The notes: generated from the sequence alone by a model not told the origin. A stretch of 64,000 nucleotides of DNA from Halomonas fontilapidosi (GCF_014192285.1 NZ_JACHXQ010000004.1:124001-188000); one strand, 5' to 3'. Positions 41,660-51,340 are shown, counted from the first letter of the stretch. A program made the numbers and translations.

Positions 41660-42835
41660 TTAGATGCCCAGGGCGCGGCGCATCATCCACTGCTTGGCCT
41701 GGGGAAGCCGCTCGGCCAGGGCCAGTGCCGCCGAGCCCGCGCTACGCAGCCCCTCCCCGCCGGTAAAGACACGGTGGAAGGTCTCGGTCGCCGCCATCAT
41801 CGCCAGGGTTTGCGGGCGGCGCTCCAGCGCATAGCGGCCGATGGTGGCGAGACCGCCGAGGTCCTTGCCGTTCGCCCGGGCAGTTCTCAGCCGCTCGTGC
41901 AAGGCGATCACGTCCTGCAGGCCCAGGTTCAGGCCCTGGCCGGCCAGCGGATGGACCACGTGGGCGGCATCGCCGACCAAAACAGTGCGCGAGGCGGTGT
42001 ACTGTCGGGCGTGCTGGCGCCTGATGGGAAAGCTGGCGCGGCCCAGCACCCGCTCGATGCCGCCGAGCCGAGATGGGAACTCCCGCTCGACGGCGTCCTT
42101 CAGGGCCTCGTCATCCAGTGCCTCCCGCGCCGCGGTCTGGTCGGGGTCGCCATACCACACCAGCGAGGCATGATGGCCAGGCAGGGGGAGCATGGCCTGG
42201 GGACCTTCAGGCGTGAAACGCTGCCAGCTGATGTCCTGCTGGGGCAGTGTCGTCTCGACATTGATGATCAGCGCACGCTGCTGGTAATCCGTCACATCGA
42301 GCCGGATGCCGGCCCGTTCGCGCACCCCTGAGCTGGCACCCTCGGCCCCCACCAGCAGCGAACCTGCGAGCAGGCGACCGTTGTCCAGCTCCAGCATGAC
42401 GCGGTCGTGGCCGCTGAGCTGGGCAATCGGCGCAGTCTCGCAGAGGCACTCGACGGTGGGCATGTCGGTCAGGCGCGTCCAGAGGGCATGTCGGATCACC
42501 CGGTTCTCGACAAAACTGCCGAAGTCCTCCAGGTCGATGGACTCGGCGCTGAACCGGGTCTCGCCATGGCCATGGATATCCCAGGCCAGGATATGCCGAA
42601 ACGGGCAGCGCCGCGCCGGCGGGATCAATGACCAGGCCCCCACCGATTCGAGCAGTTGCTGCGAGGCGAGGTTGAGTGACGAGACCCGCAGGTCAAGGTG
42701 ATTGTCATCGACGGGCGCGGGCGCCTGTCCGGCTTCCACCAGGGCGACCCGCATGCCCTCCTGGCCGAGGGCGGCGCTCAATGCCGCGCCGACCATCCCG
42801 CCGCCCACGATGATGACGTCGAACTGTTCGTGCAT
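41660..42835 (-). CDS. UbiF/UbiH-family FAD-dependent ubiquinone hydroxylase
   Basis: 391 residues from ATG 42835 (AGGAGG upstream), the size of E. coli UbiF. Rossmann motif DVIIVGGGMVGAALSAALG at the N terminus, the DG-like motif region LLVGAEGASSGVRERAG (about 168) and the second FAD motif VLVGDAAHVVHPLAGQGLNLGLQD (about 285) are present. These enzymes hydroxylate the ubiquinone ring. Which position it acts on cannot be read from sequence alone; UbiF-like length and motifs favour the C6 step. The gene stands alone. Confidence 0.84.
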   Translation of the reverse strand: MHEQFDVIIVGGGMVGAALSAALGQEGMRVALVEAGQAPAPVDDNHLDLRVSSLNLASQQLLESVGAWSLIPPARRCPFRHILAWDIHGHGETRFSAESIDLEDFGSFVENRVIRHALWTRLTDMPTVECLCETAPIAQLSGHDRVMLELDNGRLLAGSLLVGAEGASSGVRERAGIRLDVTDYQQRALIINVETTLPQQDISWQRFTPEGPQAMLPLPGHHASLVWYGDPDQTAAREALDDEALKDAVEREFPSRLGGIERVLGRASFPIRRQHARQYTASRTVLVGDAAHVVHPLAGQGLNLGLQDVIALHERLRTARANGKDLGGLATIGRYALERRPQTLAMMAATETFHRVFTGGEGLRSAGSAALALAERLPQAKQWMMRRALGI

Positions 42836-43000
42836 GCTTTCCTCCTGGTGCCCCGCCGGCCGGGACCTCACCATGGCCAAGACATTCGAGATTACCAAGG
42901 CAACGGGCGCACGGTCACGGGGAGGACGATGCGCTCCCCGGTAGCCCGGGGCGAGTGTGCTACGCTCGCACGGATTCCCGACGGGCCAAGGAGGCCGAGC

Positions 43001-43477
43001 ATGACCGCGTCCCGTTCCTTGATGATTTTCCTCGGCTGGCTGGCCCTGGTGACGCTAACGGCAATGAGCGGCATTGCCACGCCGCCTGGCGACTGGTACG
43101 CCGGCCTGGCCAAGCCGCCGCTCACCCCGCCCGACCTGGCCTTCCCCATCGCCTGGAGCACCCTCTACCTGCTGATGGCGCTGGCCGCCTGGCGAGCCAC
43201 TCTGGCGGCGCCACCCGCGGCGCGCTGGCATACCCTATGGCCCTTTGTTGCCCAGCTGGCCGCCAACGCCCTGTGGTCGATCCTGTTCTTCGGGCTGCAC
43301 TGGATGTTCCTGGCGCTGCTCGACCTGCTGCTGCTGTGGGGCTTGATCGTGCTGACTATCCGGCGCTTCGCACGGGTATCCCCCGTTGCCGCCTGGCTGC
43401 TGGTGCCCTACCTGGCCTGGGTGAGCTTCGCCGCCTACCTGAATGCCGCCACCTGGTGGCTCAACGGCGGTGGCTAG
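43001..43477 (+). CDS. tspO: TspO/MBR-family tryptophan-rich sensory protein
   Basis: 158 residues from ATG 43001 (AAGGAGG upstream) with five membrane helices. Conserved features: WYAGLAKPPLTPPDLAFPIAWSTLYLLMALAAW and the C-terminal PYLAWVSFAAYLNAATWWLN (by ends), which form the porphyrin/sterol binding groove. TspO binds tetrapyrroles and is linked to stress and oxygen responses in bacteria. It is followed after 3 nt by a hydrolase gene. Confidence 0.93.
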   Translation: MTASRSLMIFLGWLALVTLTAMSGIATPPGDWYAGLAKPPLTPPDLAFPIAWSTLYLLMALAAWRATLAAPPAARWHTLWPFVAQLAANALWSILFFGLHWMFLALLDLLLLWGLIVLTIRRFARVSPVAAWLLVPYLAWVSFAAYLNAATWWLNGGG

Positions 43478-43480
43478 TCG

Positions 43481-44377
43481 ATGATCACCGTGCCTGGATG
43501 GTTGGGGTGGGGCCTGCTACCGGCAGGGCTGGCGCTGCTGCTGCACCTCTTCCATCGGCGGCTGCGCATCAGCCTGGCGGCCCCGCGCGTGCCGATCGCG
43601 TGCTCCCTGGGCGAGCACGGCGTGGCGGGCGAGACAGTAACCCTGCCCACACGCCGCGGCCGGATGCTGGCAGGCTGGTGGCTGCCGGCGACCCCGGGCC
43701 GAGGCACGGTGGTGGTCACGCATGGCTGGGGCGCCAACCGCGAGCTGATGCTGCCGTTGGCGACGCCGCTGCAGGCCGCAGGCTGGAACGTGCTGCTGGT
43801 CGATATGCGCAATCACGGTGACAGCGACGCCGACAGCTTCTCCTCCATGCCGCGCTTCGCCGAGGATACCGAGGCCGCGCTGGATTGGCTGCATGCCCGG
43901 CCAGGCATGGCCCCGCAACCGGTGGCACTGCTCGGCCACTCGGTGGGTGCCGCGGCCGTGCTGCTGGCCGCCTCACGGCGCCAGGATATCGCCGCCGTGG
44001 TCAGCCTTTCCGCCTTCGCCCATCCAGATGGCATGATGCGCCGCTGGCTGGCGGAGAAGGGCCTGCCGTTCTTTCCGGTGGGCTGGTACGTGATGCGCTA
44101 CGTGGAGCGGGTGATCGGCCACCGCTTCGATGACATTGCACCGGTGAACACGCTGCCCAAGGTGCACTGCCCGGTGCTGCTGGTGCATGGTCGCGACGAC
44201 ACGGTGATTCCGCCCCGCGACGCCGAGCGGCTGTATGCCAGCCGCGGGGCGACACCCGCCGAGCTGCACCTGCTGCCCGGCGACCATGATCTCAGCCAGC
44301 ACATCGACAAGGAATTGCCGGCGTTGCTGGCCTTCCTCGAGACGGTTAGGGATGCGCAGATGCCCCAGGCCTCATAA
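43481..44377 (+). CDS. Membrane-anchored alpha/beta hydrolase
   Basis: 298 residues. An N-terminal hydrophobic helix (LLPAGLALLLHLFHRRL) anchors it. The catalytic triad is visible: Ser in LLGHSVGAAAVLLAA, Asp in VLLVHGRDDTVIPP and His in LLPGDHDLSQH; the oxyanion region is VVTHGWGANRELM. It is a serine hydrolase of the esterase/peptidase type with unknown substrate. It lies 3 nt after tspO and is likely cotranscribed. A weak hairpin (44364-44371 with 44383-44390) covers its end. Confidence 0.82.
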   Translation: MITVPGWLGWGLLPAGLALLLHLFHRRLRISLAAPRVPIACSLGEHGVAGETVTLPTRRGRMLAGWWLPATPGRGTVVVTHGWGANRELMLPLATPLQAAGWNVLLVDMRNHGDSDADSFSSMPRFAEDTEAALDWLHARPGMAPQPVALLGHSVGAAAVLLAASRRQDIAAVVSLSAFAHPDGMMRRWLAEKGLPFFPVGWYVMRYVERVIGHRFDDIAPVNTLPKVHCPVLLVHGRDDTVIPPRDAERLYASRGATPAELHLLPGDHDLSQHIDKELPALLAFLETVRDAQMPQAS

Positions 44378-44428
44378 GGCCCGGCCTGGGGGACCATTCG
44401 CTGGGCGGGCCTGTCGTGGCGAATGGCC

Positions 44429-46798
44429 TTATGAAATGCAGTGCCAGCCGCCCGGCATGTAGCGCTCCAGCCCTGACGCGGTAAGCCGGCAGAGCCAGAG
44501 CCAGCGATGGTCGACCAGCCGGGCCACGTCGGGCTGGCGCGCCAGCACCCCTTCGATGCGCTCCCTGGGCGCGTCGATCACCACCGTCAGGCGCAACGGC
44601 TCGTGGCGCCAGTCGCTGCCGTCGTGCAGCGACTGCCATGGCAGGCCGGTGCGCAGCTGGGGCGAGTTGCCCTCGATCACCCCGATATGGCCCCCCAGCA
44701 CCGAATGCAGCAGCTTGTTGCCAGCCCCGTGACGCTCGGGGTCGGCCCTCGAGGCGAAGTACTGCAGGTTGATCCAGTTGGCCACCAGCATGGGGGCGCT
44801 CATCAGCGCCTCCAGGGTGCGGCCGTCGGGGTCGTGGGCGGGGTGATATTCGTGCAGGAACACCCGTCCCGCCAGGTCGCGACCGCGGCTCGCTTCCCGT
44901 GGGGCCAGCAGCAGGGCGGCGTTGTTGGCGAGCCCCCACTCAGGACGCGGCTGCGACCAGTCGCCGCCGCGCCGGGCCAGGGCGGCCAGGCGCGTCGCGT
45001 CGTCCTCGGCCGCGACCCCCAGCGTCGCTGCGCGCGTCTCGCGGGTGGTGCGGCCCGCCTCTGCCAGTGCCTGCTCGAAGCGCTTAAGCAGCGGCGTCAG
45101 CGCCTCCGGCATTGCGTCGGTGTCGTGCAGGGTAACGCGGTCGGTCAGGGTGCAGTGGGTGGCGGCGAGCACGTGGGTTCCCTCCGGCAGGGCGATACCG
45201 CGGGCGGCCAGCCCCCGCCGCACCTCCGGGTCGTTGAGCAGCTGCGCGGCCAGGCGGGCGTTGAGCCCACCGCCCTGGCCGCCGCAGGCGCCACAGGTCA
45301 GGCCGGCGTGGTGAGGGTTGTTGTCACTCGCCGAGTCGTGCCCTACCAGCACCAGTAGCGGGGCGACCTCGCCGCCCGGTGCCAGGCCCTCGAGCAGCCC
45401 CCGGGCGAGTTCGACGCGCTCCGCCGGGGTCAGCGGCTCACCGCCGACGGCGTGGAAGGGGCCCGCCAGGGGTGTCGGTGAGGGCGAGGCGGCCGGGCGC
45501 CGGCGGCTGTCACGGATCAGCTTCCAGGCCCAGGCGAGGCCGGTGGTTTCCACCAGGGTAAAGGTGGAAAGCGCGTGATACTTGGCGTGGCGTACCCCCT
45601 GGCGGCTGGCTTCTTGCCGGTAACGGCGGCGGTGCAGCGGGGCTATGGGCGGCGCTTCGGCGGTGCGGTAGCGCGGCGCGAGCAGGCCGGGCAGGCGCGG
45701 CAGGTCGCGCTCAGGGCCGGCGCTGGCGTGGGTGATCGGCATACCGAAGAAGCCCGCCACGCCCAGCGTGGCGACCTCTTCCCAGGCGGCCTCGAGGTGG
45801 CGCCGCAGCGGCTCGGAACGCACGTCGATGCAGAAGGCCGCCTGCACCTTGTGCGTCGGGCGCGCCACCGGGGGCGCGGTTAGTGTTACCGCCAGGCGGC
45901 GCTGGTAGTCGAGCTCGAAGGCGCACTGCCAGCACCACAGGGCCTCGCGATCCTGTTCGGGGGGTGTCGCCGCCGCCTCCCACTGCGCCGCCCAGCGCTC
46001 GCGCTCGGCGGTATTTCGACCGGCGAGGCCCAGCCACTCCCAGGCCAGCAGCACCACCAGCAATTGCGCGATGCCGGCGTGGCCGGCCGCTGTGGGAGTG
46101 TGCCAGGCCAGGCCCTGGCACCAGGAAGCCCAGCCGTTGACCCGCAGTAGCAGGGCATGGGCCAGGGCTTCCAACGCCTCGGGCGACAGCGCGAGCTCTT
46201 CGAGCAGCTGCTCGCGAGCGTCCGTAGCCTCGGCGGGCAGCGTGGCCAGGTGCCGGCGCTGGGTAGCGCTCAGGCGACGGTCGTGGCGGCTCTCGGCGTG
46301 CCACCAGGCGTAGAGGGGCTCGTCTCGGGCGTTCTCCCAGCGCTGCTGATGGTGGTCGAAGTAGCCGGCGCAGCACTCCGCCACCGGGCCGAAGGGATCC
46401 TGGTGCGTCGCGCCCGCCTCGTCGGCCTCCTCCCAGGCGCTCGCTGGCCCCCGGGGCGGTGCCTCGGATCGTTCCAGCCGCGTCAGCAGGGCGGCCTCAT
46501 CCAGTGACGAGTCGCACAGGGCAATCGCCTCGCGAAGCGCCTCAGGGCGGATGCGCCCACTCTCCCACGCCCGGCGATAGAACTCGGGGGCGAGGGTCAG
46601 GCGGCCTCCGCCGCGCCGGGCGAGCAGCGCCTCGGCCTGCTCGATGGGCAGGTCGCGCAGCCCCCACCAGGGGTTGACGGCGATCCAGCGATCCAGCGGC
46701 CAGGTAGGGGCGATGCGCTCACCGGCGCGGGCCAGGGCCTGGTGGTGCTCGGCGGTGACGCGCCGGGTCGTGGCGGCGGTGGCAGCGAAGGCAGTCAT
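44429..46798 (-). CDS. dabA: DabA (DUF2309): inorganic carbon concentrating subunit
   Basis: 789 residues from ATG 46798, overlapping the dabB stop (ATGA); longer readings enter dabB and are wrong. DabA is a carbonic-anhydrase-like Zn protein that with DabB converts CO2 to bicarbonate vectorially and so accumulates inorganic carbon. The Zn-site residues are all present: Cys323 and Asp325 in FCIDVRSEP, His487 in LVGHDSASDNNPHHAG and Cys502 in TCGACGG, with the His to Cys spacing of 15 seen in the characterised enzyme. Membrane association is via DabB. No Rubisco or carboxysome genes are nearby. Confidence 0.93.
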   Translation of the reverse strand: MTAFAATAATTRRVTAEHHQALARAGERIAPTWPLDRWIAVNPWWGLRDLPIEQAEALLARRGGGRLTLAPEFYRRAWESGRIRPEALREAIALCDSSLDEAALLTRLERSEAPPRGPASAWEEADEAGATHQDPFGPVAECCAGYFDHHQQRWENARDEPLYAWWHAESRHDRRLSATQRRHLATLPAEATDAREQLLEELALSPEALEALAHALLLRVNGWASWCQGLAWHTPTAAGHAGIAQLLVVLLAWEWLGLAGRNTAERERWAAQWEAAATPPEQDREALWCWQCAFELDYQRRLAVTLTAPPVARPTHKVQAAFCIDVRSEPLRRHLEAAWEEVATLGVAGFFGMPITHASAGPERDLPRLPGLLAPRYRTAEAPPIAPLHRRRYRQEASRQGVRHAKYHALSTFTLVETTGLAWAWKLIRDSRRRPAASPSPTPLAGPFHAVGGEPLTPAERVELARGLLEGLAPGGEVAPLLVLVGHDSASDNNPHHAGLTCGACGGQGGGLNARLAAQLLNDPEVRRGLAARGIALPEGTHVLAATHCTLTDRVTLHDTDAMPEALTPLLKRFEQALAEAGRTTRETRAATLGVAAEDDATRLAALARRGGDWSQPRPEWGLANNAALLLAPREASRGRDLAGRVFLHEYHPAHDPDGRTLEALMSAPMLVANWINLQYFASRADPERHGAGNKLLHSVLGGHIGVIEGNSPQLRTGLPWQSLHDGSDWRHEPLRLTVVIDAPRERIEGVLARQPDVARLVDHRWLWLCRLTASGLERYMPGGWHCIS

Positions 46799-48393
46799 GA
46801 CGCCTCTCCTGTGGTGGTGACGGGATCGAGCCGGGTTGATTCGGGCTGGCGCTGACGCATCAGGCGATCGATGCTGCGCTCCAGCGGCAGATGGGCGTAG
46901 AGACCCTGGCGGAAGTGGATCCGCCAGCGTGCCACCACGGGATGCCGGGGGCGCAGCATGACCGCCAGGGCCAGGCCGACCAGTGCCGCCAGCAGCGCGG
47001 CGCCGAGCAGGCCGGCGGCCAGGGTCAGCGGGTCGGCAGCGCGTGGCAGTGCCGGCGCCACCAGGGCGTGGAGCAGCGCATAGAGTGGCACCAGAGCCAG
47101 GGCCATGGCCGCCAGGGTGAAGTGCCGGGCGCGGCCTAGGCCCACCGGCATGCCCAGCAGAGCGCCGCCTACCGCCAGGGTCAGCAGAACGCCGAGTAGC
47201 GGGTTGTGGCTGACCAGTGCAGGCCAGGCCAGTAGCAGACTTGCCGCCACTGCGGCGGTGAGGCCGGCCGTCGTCAGACGCTCGTGCAGCGGGGCCAGTG
47301 GCAGCCGTGAGCAGCGTGCTGCGCTTACCGTGCGACCGCTGGCGAGGAAGGAGTGGGCCTTGTAGAGGGAGTGGGCAAGCAGGTGCACCAGCGCCAGGGC
47401 GTAGGCGCCCAGGCCGATCTCCAGCAGCATGAAGCCCATCTGGGCGCAGGTGGACCAGGCCAGGGCGTGCTTGACCGAGGCCTGGGTGAGCATGGTCAGC
47501 ACCGCGACGATGGCGGTGGTGCCACCGATGGCGATCAGCAGCAGGTGGCCAAGGGAAAGGCCGTCGAACAGCGGGTAGAGGCGCAGCCAGACGTAGCCGC
47601 CGAGATTGATCACCCCGGCGTGGAGCAGCGCCGAGACCGGCGTGGGCGCCTCCATCACCTTCATCAGCCAGCCGTGCAACGGCAGCTGGCCGCACTTGCA
47701 GAGCGCCGCCAGCGCCAGGGCCACCGAGGCGGCCGGCAGCGCCCACCCCTCGCCGGTGTTGCTGGACGCGGCGGCGAGCAGCACCGGCAACTCGAAGCTG
47801 CCGTAGTGATAGAAAAGCAGGCCCACCGCGGCCACCAGGGCGAGATCGCCGAGGCGACTGACGGCGAACTTCTGCCAGGCGGCGCGCCGTGCCTCGCGGC
47901 GCTCGGGGTAGAGGACCAGCAGGTGGTGTAATGCCAGGCTGACACCTATCCAGGCCACGAGCATCACCAGCAGGTGGCGGGTGAACACCAGCAGCAGCAC
48001 GCTGGCCAGCACCACCAGACACCAGGGCAGGAAGCGGGTGCGCCCGCTATCGCCTTCCAGGTAGCCGTCGGCGAAGCGCAGCAGCACCACGCCGAGGAAG
48101 CTGATCAGCAGCGCCATCCACACTGCCAGGCCGTCGGGATAGAGGCCCAGCGGAGCGGCGACGCCCGGGAGTCCGGTCGAAAGGCCGGCGGCATTCGCCA
48201 TCAGCAGGGCGCCGATCAGCGCACTGGCCAGGAAGCTGCCGGCCATCAGTGCCTGGCCGACCCGCCAGCAGCGCCGCTGGCGATCGGGAGAGGTCTGGCG
48301 GCTGGACCAGCCGGCGAGCAGCAGCAGCGCGACCGGCAGGGCCAGCCATACCGCCAGCGATGCATGGATCGCCGCATCAAGCAGGGTCGTCAT
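46795..48393 (-). CDS. dabB: DabB: NuoL/MrpA-like membrane subunit of the DAB complex
   Basis: 532 residues with about 14 hydrophobic segments. Proton_antipo_M motifs include VAWIGVSLALHHLL, AAWQKFAVSRLGDLALV and the Lys/His-bearing CKCGQLPLHGWLMKVMEAPTPVSALLHAGVINLGG and LTQASVKHALAWSTCAQMGFM segments (by ends). In DAB systems this subunit couples ion flow to DabA. It is the first gene of dabBA and is transcribed away from the divergent LysR gene. Confidence 0.92.
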   Translation of the reverse strand: MTTLLDAAIHASLAVWLALPVALLLLAGWSSRQTSPDRQRRCWRVGQALMAGSFLASALIGALLMANAAGLSTGLPGVAAPLGLYPDGLAVWMALLISFLGVVLLRFADGYLEGDSGRTRFLPWCLVVLASVLLLVFTRHLLVMLVAWIGVSLALHHLLVLYPERREARRAAWQKFAVSRLGDLALVAAVGLLFYHYGSFELPVLLAAASSNTGEGWALPAASVALALAALCKCGQLPLHGWLMKVMEAPTPVSALLHAGVINLGGYVWLRLYPLFDGLSLGHLLLIAIGGTTAIVAVLTMLTQASVKHALAWSTCAQMGFMLLEIGLGAYALALVHLLAHSLYKAHSFLASGRTVSAARCSRLPLAPLHERLTTAGLTAAVAASLLLAWPALVSHNPLLGVLLTLAVGGALLGMPVGLGRARHFTLAAMALALVPLYALLHALVAPALPRAADPLTLAAGLLGAALLAALVGLALAVMLRPRHPVVARWRIHFRQGLYAHLPLERSIDRLMRQRQPESTRLDPVTTTGEAS

Positions 48394-48469
48394 GGTAGGG
48401 CTCCGGTGGGAGAGGGGATGCCCGTACTATGCCGCCTGCGACTTGTTGCAAAAAAATGGTTTATCGAGA

Positions 48470-48483
48470 AGCTAACGTTCGCT
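48470..48483. promoter_or_regulatory. Palindromic LysR-type site between dabB and the LysR gene
   Basis: AGCTAACGTTCGCT at 48470-48483 is a 14-bp near-perfect palindrome (AGC-N-AACGTT-N-GCT) in an AT-rich patch between the divergent genes. Position and symmetry fit the recognition site of the LysR regulator encoded next to it. Inference only. Confidence 0.5.
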
Positions 48484-48521
48484 AAAAAAGAACAATCATC
48501 GCCACCGCCCGGAGCGCGGCC

Positions 48522-49409
48522 ATGAAACTCAATTATCACCACCTCTACCACTTCTGGCAGGTCGCCAGGTCGGGACACTTGACCCGGACCGCCGAGACGC
48601 TGCACATCTCCCAGTCGGCGCTCTCCCACCAGATCCGCCAGTTGGAGGAGCGCCTGGGCCAGCCGCTTTTCGTGCGCGAGGGGCGCCAGCTGCGCCTCTC
48701 CGAGGCGGGGCGGCTGGCGTTCGACTACGCCGACGCCATCTTCCGCCAGGGAGAGGAATTGACCGCGCTGTTCGCCGAGGGCGGCCACGCGCATCGCGAG
48801 GTAATCCGGGTAGGAGCGGTGGCGACGCTGTCGCGCAATTTTCAGGAGGAGTTCCTGCGCCCGCTGCTCGACCGCGAGGATCTGGAACTGGGCCTGCAGA
48901 GCGGCGGGCTTGACGAGCTACTGCGACGTCTGTCGGCCCACCGTCTGGACGTGGTGCTGGCCAACCAGTCGGTACGCGGCGACGACCAGCACCCCTGGCG
49001 CTCCCAGCGTCTGGCGCGCCAGCCGGTGAGCATCATCGGGGCGACGCGCCTGGGCCCGCTGGCGCCCTTCCCCGAGGGGGTCGCCGGCCGCGGCCTGATC
49101 GTGCCGGGGCCGGAGAGTAGCGTGCGCCACGCGTTCGACCGGCTCTGCGAGGTTCATCGCCTGTCGCCGACGATCATTGCCGAGGTGGACGACATGGCCC
49201 TGATGCGTCTGCTGGCCCGGGATACCGCCCACCTGGCGGTGATGCCGCCGGTGGTGGTGCGCGACGAGCTGCGCGCCGGCACCTTGACCGACTTCGGCGC
49301 CCTGCCCGGTGTGTTCGAGGAGTTCTACGCCATCACCATCCGCCGGCGCTTCGAGTCGCCGCTGCTGAAACAGCTGCTCGAGCAGTCCAGCGAGCTGCTG
49401 CTCCAGTAG
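48522..49409 (+). CDS. LysR-family regulator divergent from dabBA
   Basis: 295 residues. N-terminal winged helix MKLNYHHLYHFWQVARSGHLTRTAETLHISQSALSHQIRQLEERLGQPLF (by ends), close to NhaR-type regulators, then a periplasmic-binding-like effector domain (about 90-295). Divergence from dabBA across a 128-bp region with a palindromic site suggests it controls the DAB genes, perhaps in response to CO2/bicarbonate supply or pH. NhaR itself responds to sodium, so an ion signal is another option. Confidence 0.88.
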   Translation: MKLNYHHLYHFWQVARSGHLTRTAETLHISQSALSHQIRQLEERLGQPLFVREGRQLRLSEAGRLAFDYADAIFRQGEELTALFAEGGHAHREVIRVGAVATLSRNFQEEFLRPLLDREDLELGLQSGGLDELLRRLSAHRLDVVLANQSVRGDDQHPWRSQRLARQPVSIIGATRLGPLAPFPEGVAGRGLIVPGPESSVRHAFDRLCEVHRLSPTIIAEVDDMALMRLLARDTAHLAVMPPVVVRDELRAGTLTDFGALPGVFEEFYAITIRRRFESPLLKQLLEQSSELLLQ

Positions 49410-49439
49410 ACGCGGCGAGTGCAGCGATCCTTGGCGTCG

Positions 49440-50033
49440 TCAGGGCTTGCGGGCGATGAACTGCACCACGGCGCCCAGGCCGCTGTGGCCGCGACCCTCG
49501 ATCACCTGGCGGTCGAACTCGCGGCTCGAGAGGATCTCGAAGTCGGCGAAGGCCGCCTCGAGCTCCGCGGCCGTGGGGGTACGATCCGGGGTGTCGGGCC
49601 CGCCGGTGTCCCGCGGCACCTGGGCCGGGGTATAGGCCTCGAGGATCAACATCCCGCCGGGCTTGAGGGTGCGCGCCACCTGGCGATGCAGGTGCGGGCG
49701 CCCCGCCTCGGCCACATGGCAGAAGATCGACACCACCGCATCGAAGGCCCCGGCGGCAAAGGTATGCTCGGTGAGGTCGGCGACCAGCGTCTCGAGCGGC
49801 ACATTCTCCCGCTCGGCCAGCCGAGTCGCCTTACGCAGCCCGACCGGCGAGGCATCCACGGAGAGCACCCGATGGCCGAGCTTGGCCAGGTAAACCCCGT
49901 TTCGGCCCTCTCCGTCGGCCAGGCACAGCACCTTTTTCGGGGGCTCGCCGATCAGCCCCACCTGCTCGCGCAGGAAATCGTTGGGCTCGGTGCCGTAGAC
50001 ATAATCGTCGGTCGCGTAGCGTTCATCCCACAT
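49440..50033 (-). CDS. SAM-dependent methyltransferase (TehB-like class I)
   Basis: 197 residues. Motif I is VLCLADGEGRNGVYLAKLGH (about 36-55), followed by VLSVDASPVGL (motif Post I), LVADLTEHTFAAGAFDAVVSIFCHV and LKPGGMLILEAYTP (by ends). The protein resembles the TehB/thiopurine methyltransferase-like group of small detoxifying enzymes. The substrate is unknown. It is convergent with the LysR gene and divergent from the DUF4349 gene. Confidence 0.85.
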   Translation of the reverse strand: MWDERYATDDYVYGTEPNDFLREQVGLIGEPPKKVLCLADGEGRNGVYLAKLGHRVLSVDASPVGLRKATRLAERENVPLETLVADLTEHTFAAGAFDAVVSIFCHVAEAGRPHLHRQVARTLKPGGMLILEAYTPAQVPRDTGGPDTPDRTPTAAELEAAFADFEILSSREFDRQVIEGRGHSGLGAVVQFIARKP

Positions 50034-50154
50034 GGCAGCTTCCCGTACGTTGCTATGGATATAGCCATCAAGAATACCAAGCGCCAGGAGCGGCGTCTGC
50101 GGGGTGCGCGGTGCTACGCTTGAGACTCCTCACCCGTCACGGATGATCGCCGCC

Positions 50155-51114
50155 ATGCCCGCCTTGCGCTGTTCCCATCGCTTTCTCCTGTCGCTCCTGC
50201 TGCTGGCCGCGACCCTCGGCCTCGCCGGCTGCGACGGCCCCGGCCGCGATACCACGCCGCCGCGGCCGAGCGAGCCGGATAGCCGCTTCTCCGGCGAGGC
50301 GATGGTGGGCCAGGCCGATGTTGCCAGTGCCTCGCGCGCGGCCAACGGGGCGGGTGAGGCGCCCGATGCCCGCATCGAGGAGCGGCGCAATTTCAACCTG
50401 CAGTTCGACGAGGCCGACGCGCTGGTGGCCGCCTATCGCGAGACTCATGAGGCCTGCGTGGCGAGCGAGCACTGCCGAGTAGAGCAGGGGCGCCTGCAGA
50501 CGCCGCGGAATGGCCTGGCCAGCGGTTATCTGGCGTTGCGCGTGGCCCGCGACCGGGTGGAGACCGCCGAGCCGGTCAGGCTGGTCGCCGAGTCGCCGGC
50601 GCTGAGTGGCGTGGAGATCACTCGCCACGATCGCACCCAGCAGTTCATCGATACCGAGGCCCGGCTGGCCCAGCAGGTGGTGTTGCGCGAGCGCCTCAAG
50701 GAGCTTGCCCAGCAGGGGCGGGGCTTCAGCGAGCGACGCATCCAGGATCTGCTGCAGGTCGAGCGTGAGCTGGCCAGAGTGCAGGGCGAGATCGAGTCCA
50801 TGCAGGGCCAGCAACGCCATCTCGCCCGGGTGACCGAGAGTGTGGCGATCACCGCCAACTTTCAGCAGCAGCGCTGGGTAGAGCCTCGCCAGCACGGCGT
50901 GCTGGCGCCGCTGTGGCGGGCGCTGGATCGCAGCCTGTCGCTGTTCTTCGAATCGGTGGGCCAGGTAATTCTGGTGGTGGTGTTCCTCACCCCCTGGCTG
51001 GTGATCGGTCTGCCCGTGCTGTGGCTGCTCAGCCGGCTATGGCGCCCGGTACGCCGCGCCTTCTCGCGACTGGGCGATAAGCGCCGGGCGCGCCGGAAGG
51101 GGAACGATGCCTAG
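50155..51114 (+). CDS. DUF4349 lipoprotein with coiled coil and C-terminal membrane helix
   Basis: 319 residues from ATG 50155 (an in-frame ATG at 50143 is an alternative). A lipoprotein signal ends in LAGC (about residue 23). The DUF4349 region (about 75-285) includes the RRNFNLQFDEADALVAAYRE start and the coiled coil RERLKELAQQGRGFSERRIQDLLQVERELARVQGEIE (by ends). A C-terminal hydrophobic helix (VILVVVFLTPWLVIGLPVLWLL) ends in a basic tail. Anchored at both ends, it may act in envelope stress; function is not known. Confidence 0.82.
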   Translation: MPALRCSHRFLLSLLLLAATLGLAGCDGPGRDTTPPRPSEPDSRFSGEAMVGQADVASASRAANGAGEAPDARIEERRNFNLQFDEADALVAAYRETHEACVASEHCRVEQGRLQTPRNGLASGYLALRVARDRVETAEPVRLVAESPALSGVEITRHDRTQQFIDTEARLAQQVVLRERLKELAQQGRGFSERRIQDLLQVERELARVQGEIESMQGQQRHLARVTESVAITANFQQQRWVEPRQHGVLAPLWRALDRSLSLFFESVGQVILVVVFLTPWLVIGLPVLWLLSRLWRPVRRAFSRLGDKRRARRKGNDA

Positions 51115-51340
51115 CGGCGTTAGCGATGCTCGATAGTACCTTGCATGTCGCCCGCCAGTTCGAGAGGGGCGCCGGGATTCTGCTACGTTGAGGGTAGTCA
51201 GACGAGACGTCGTCGAGACGCCCCGGCCGGCTGGTCATCGACGCCTCCGGTGCCAGCATGGCGCTGCTCCGACGCGAGCTGTTGGTGGCCGGCCGGCCAA
51301 CGGGCACATTCATCGTGGAACACGTACCAGGAGGTGTGTG

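Noticed and set aside
45081..45095. CTTAAG within dabA as a third PmrA-like site
   Set aside because: Single hexamer inside a coding region without a second half at five bases.
46799..48022. 5' extension of the DabA frame to 1197 residues
   Set aside because: The added part is out of frame with, and inside, dabB; it is Arg/Gly/Pro-rich noise. The ATGA overlap at 46798 gives a clean start.
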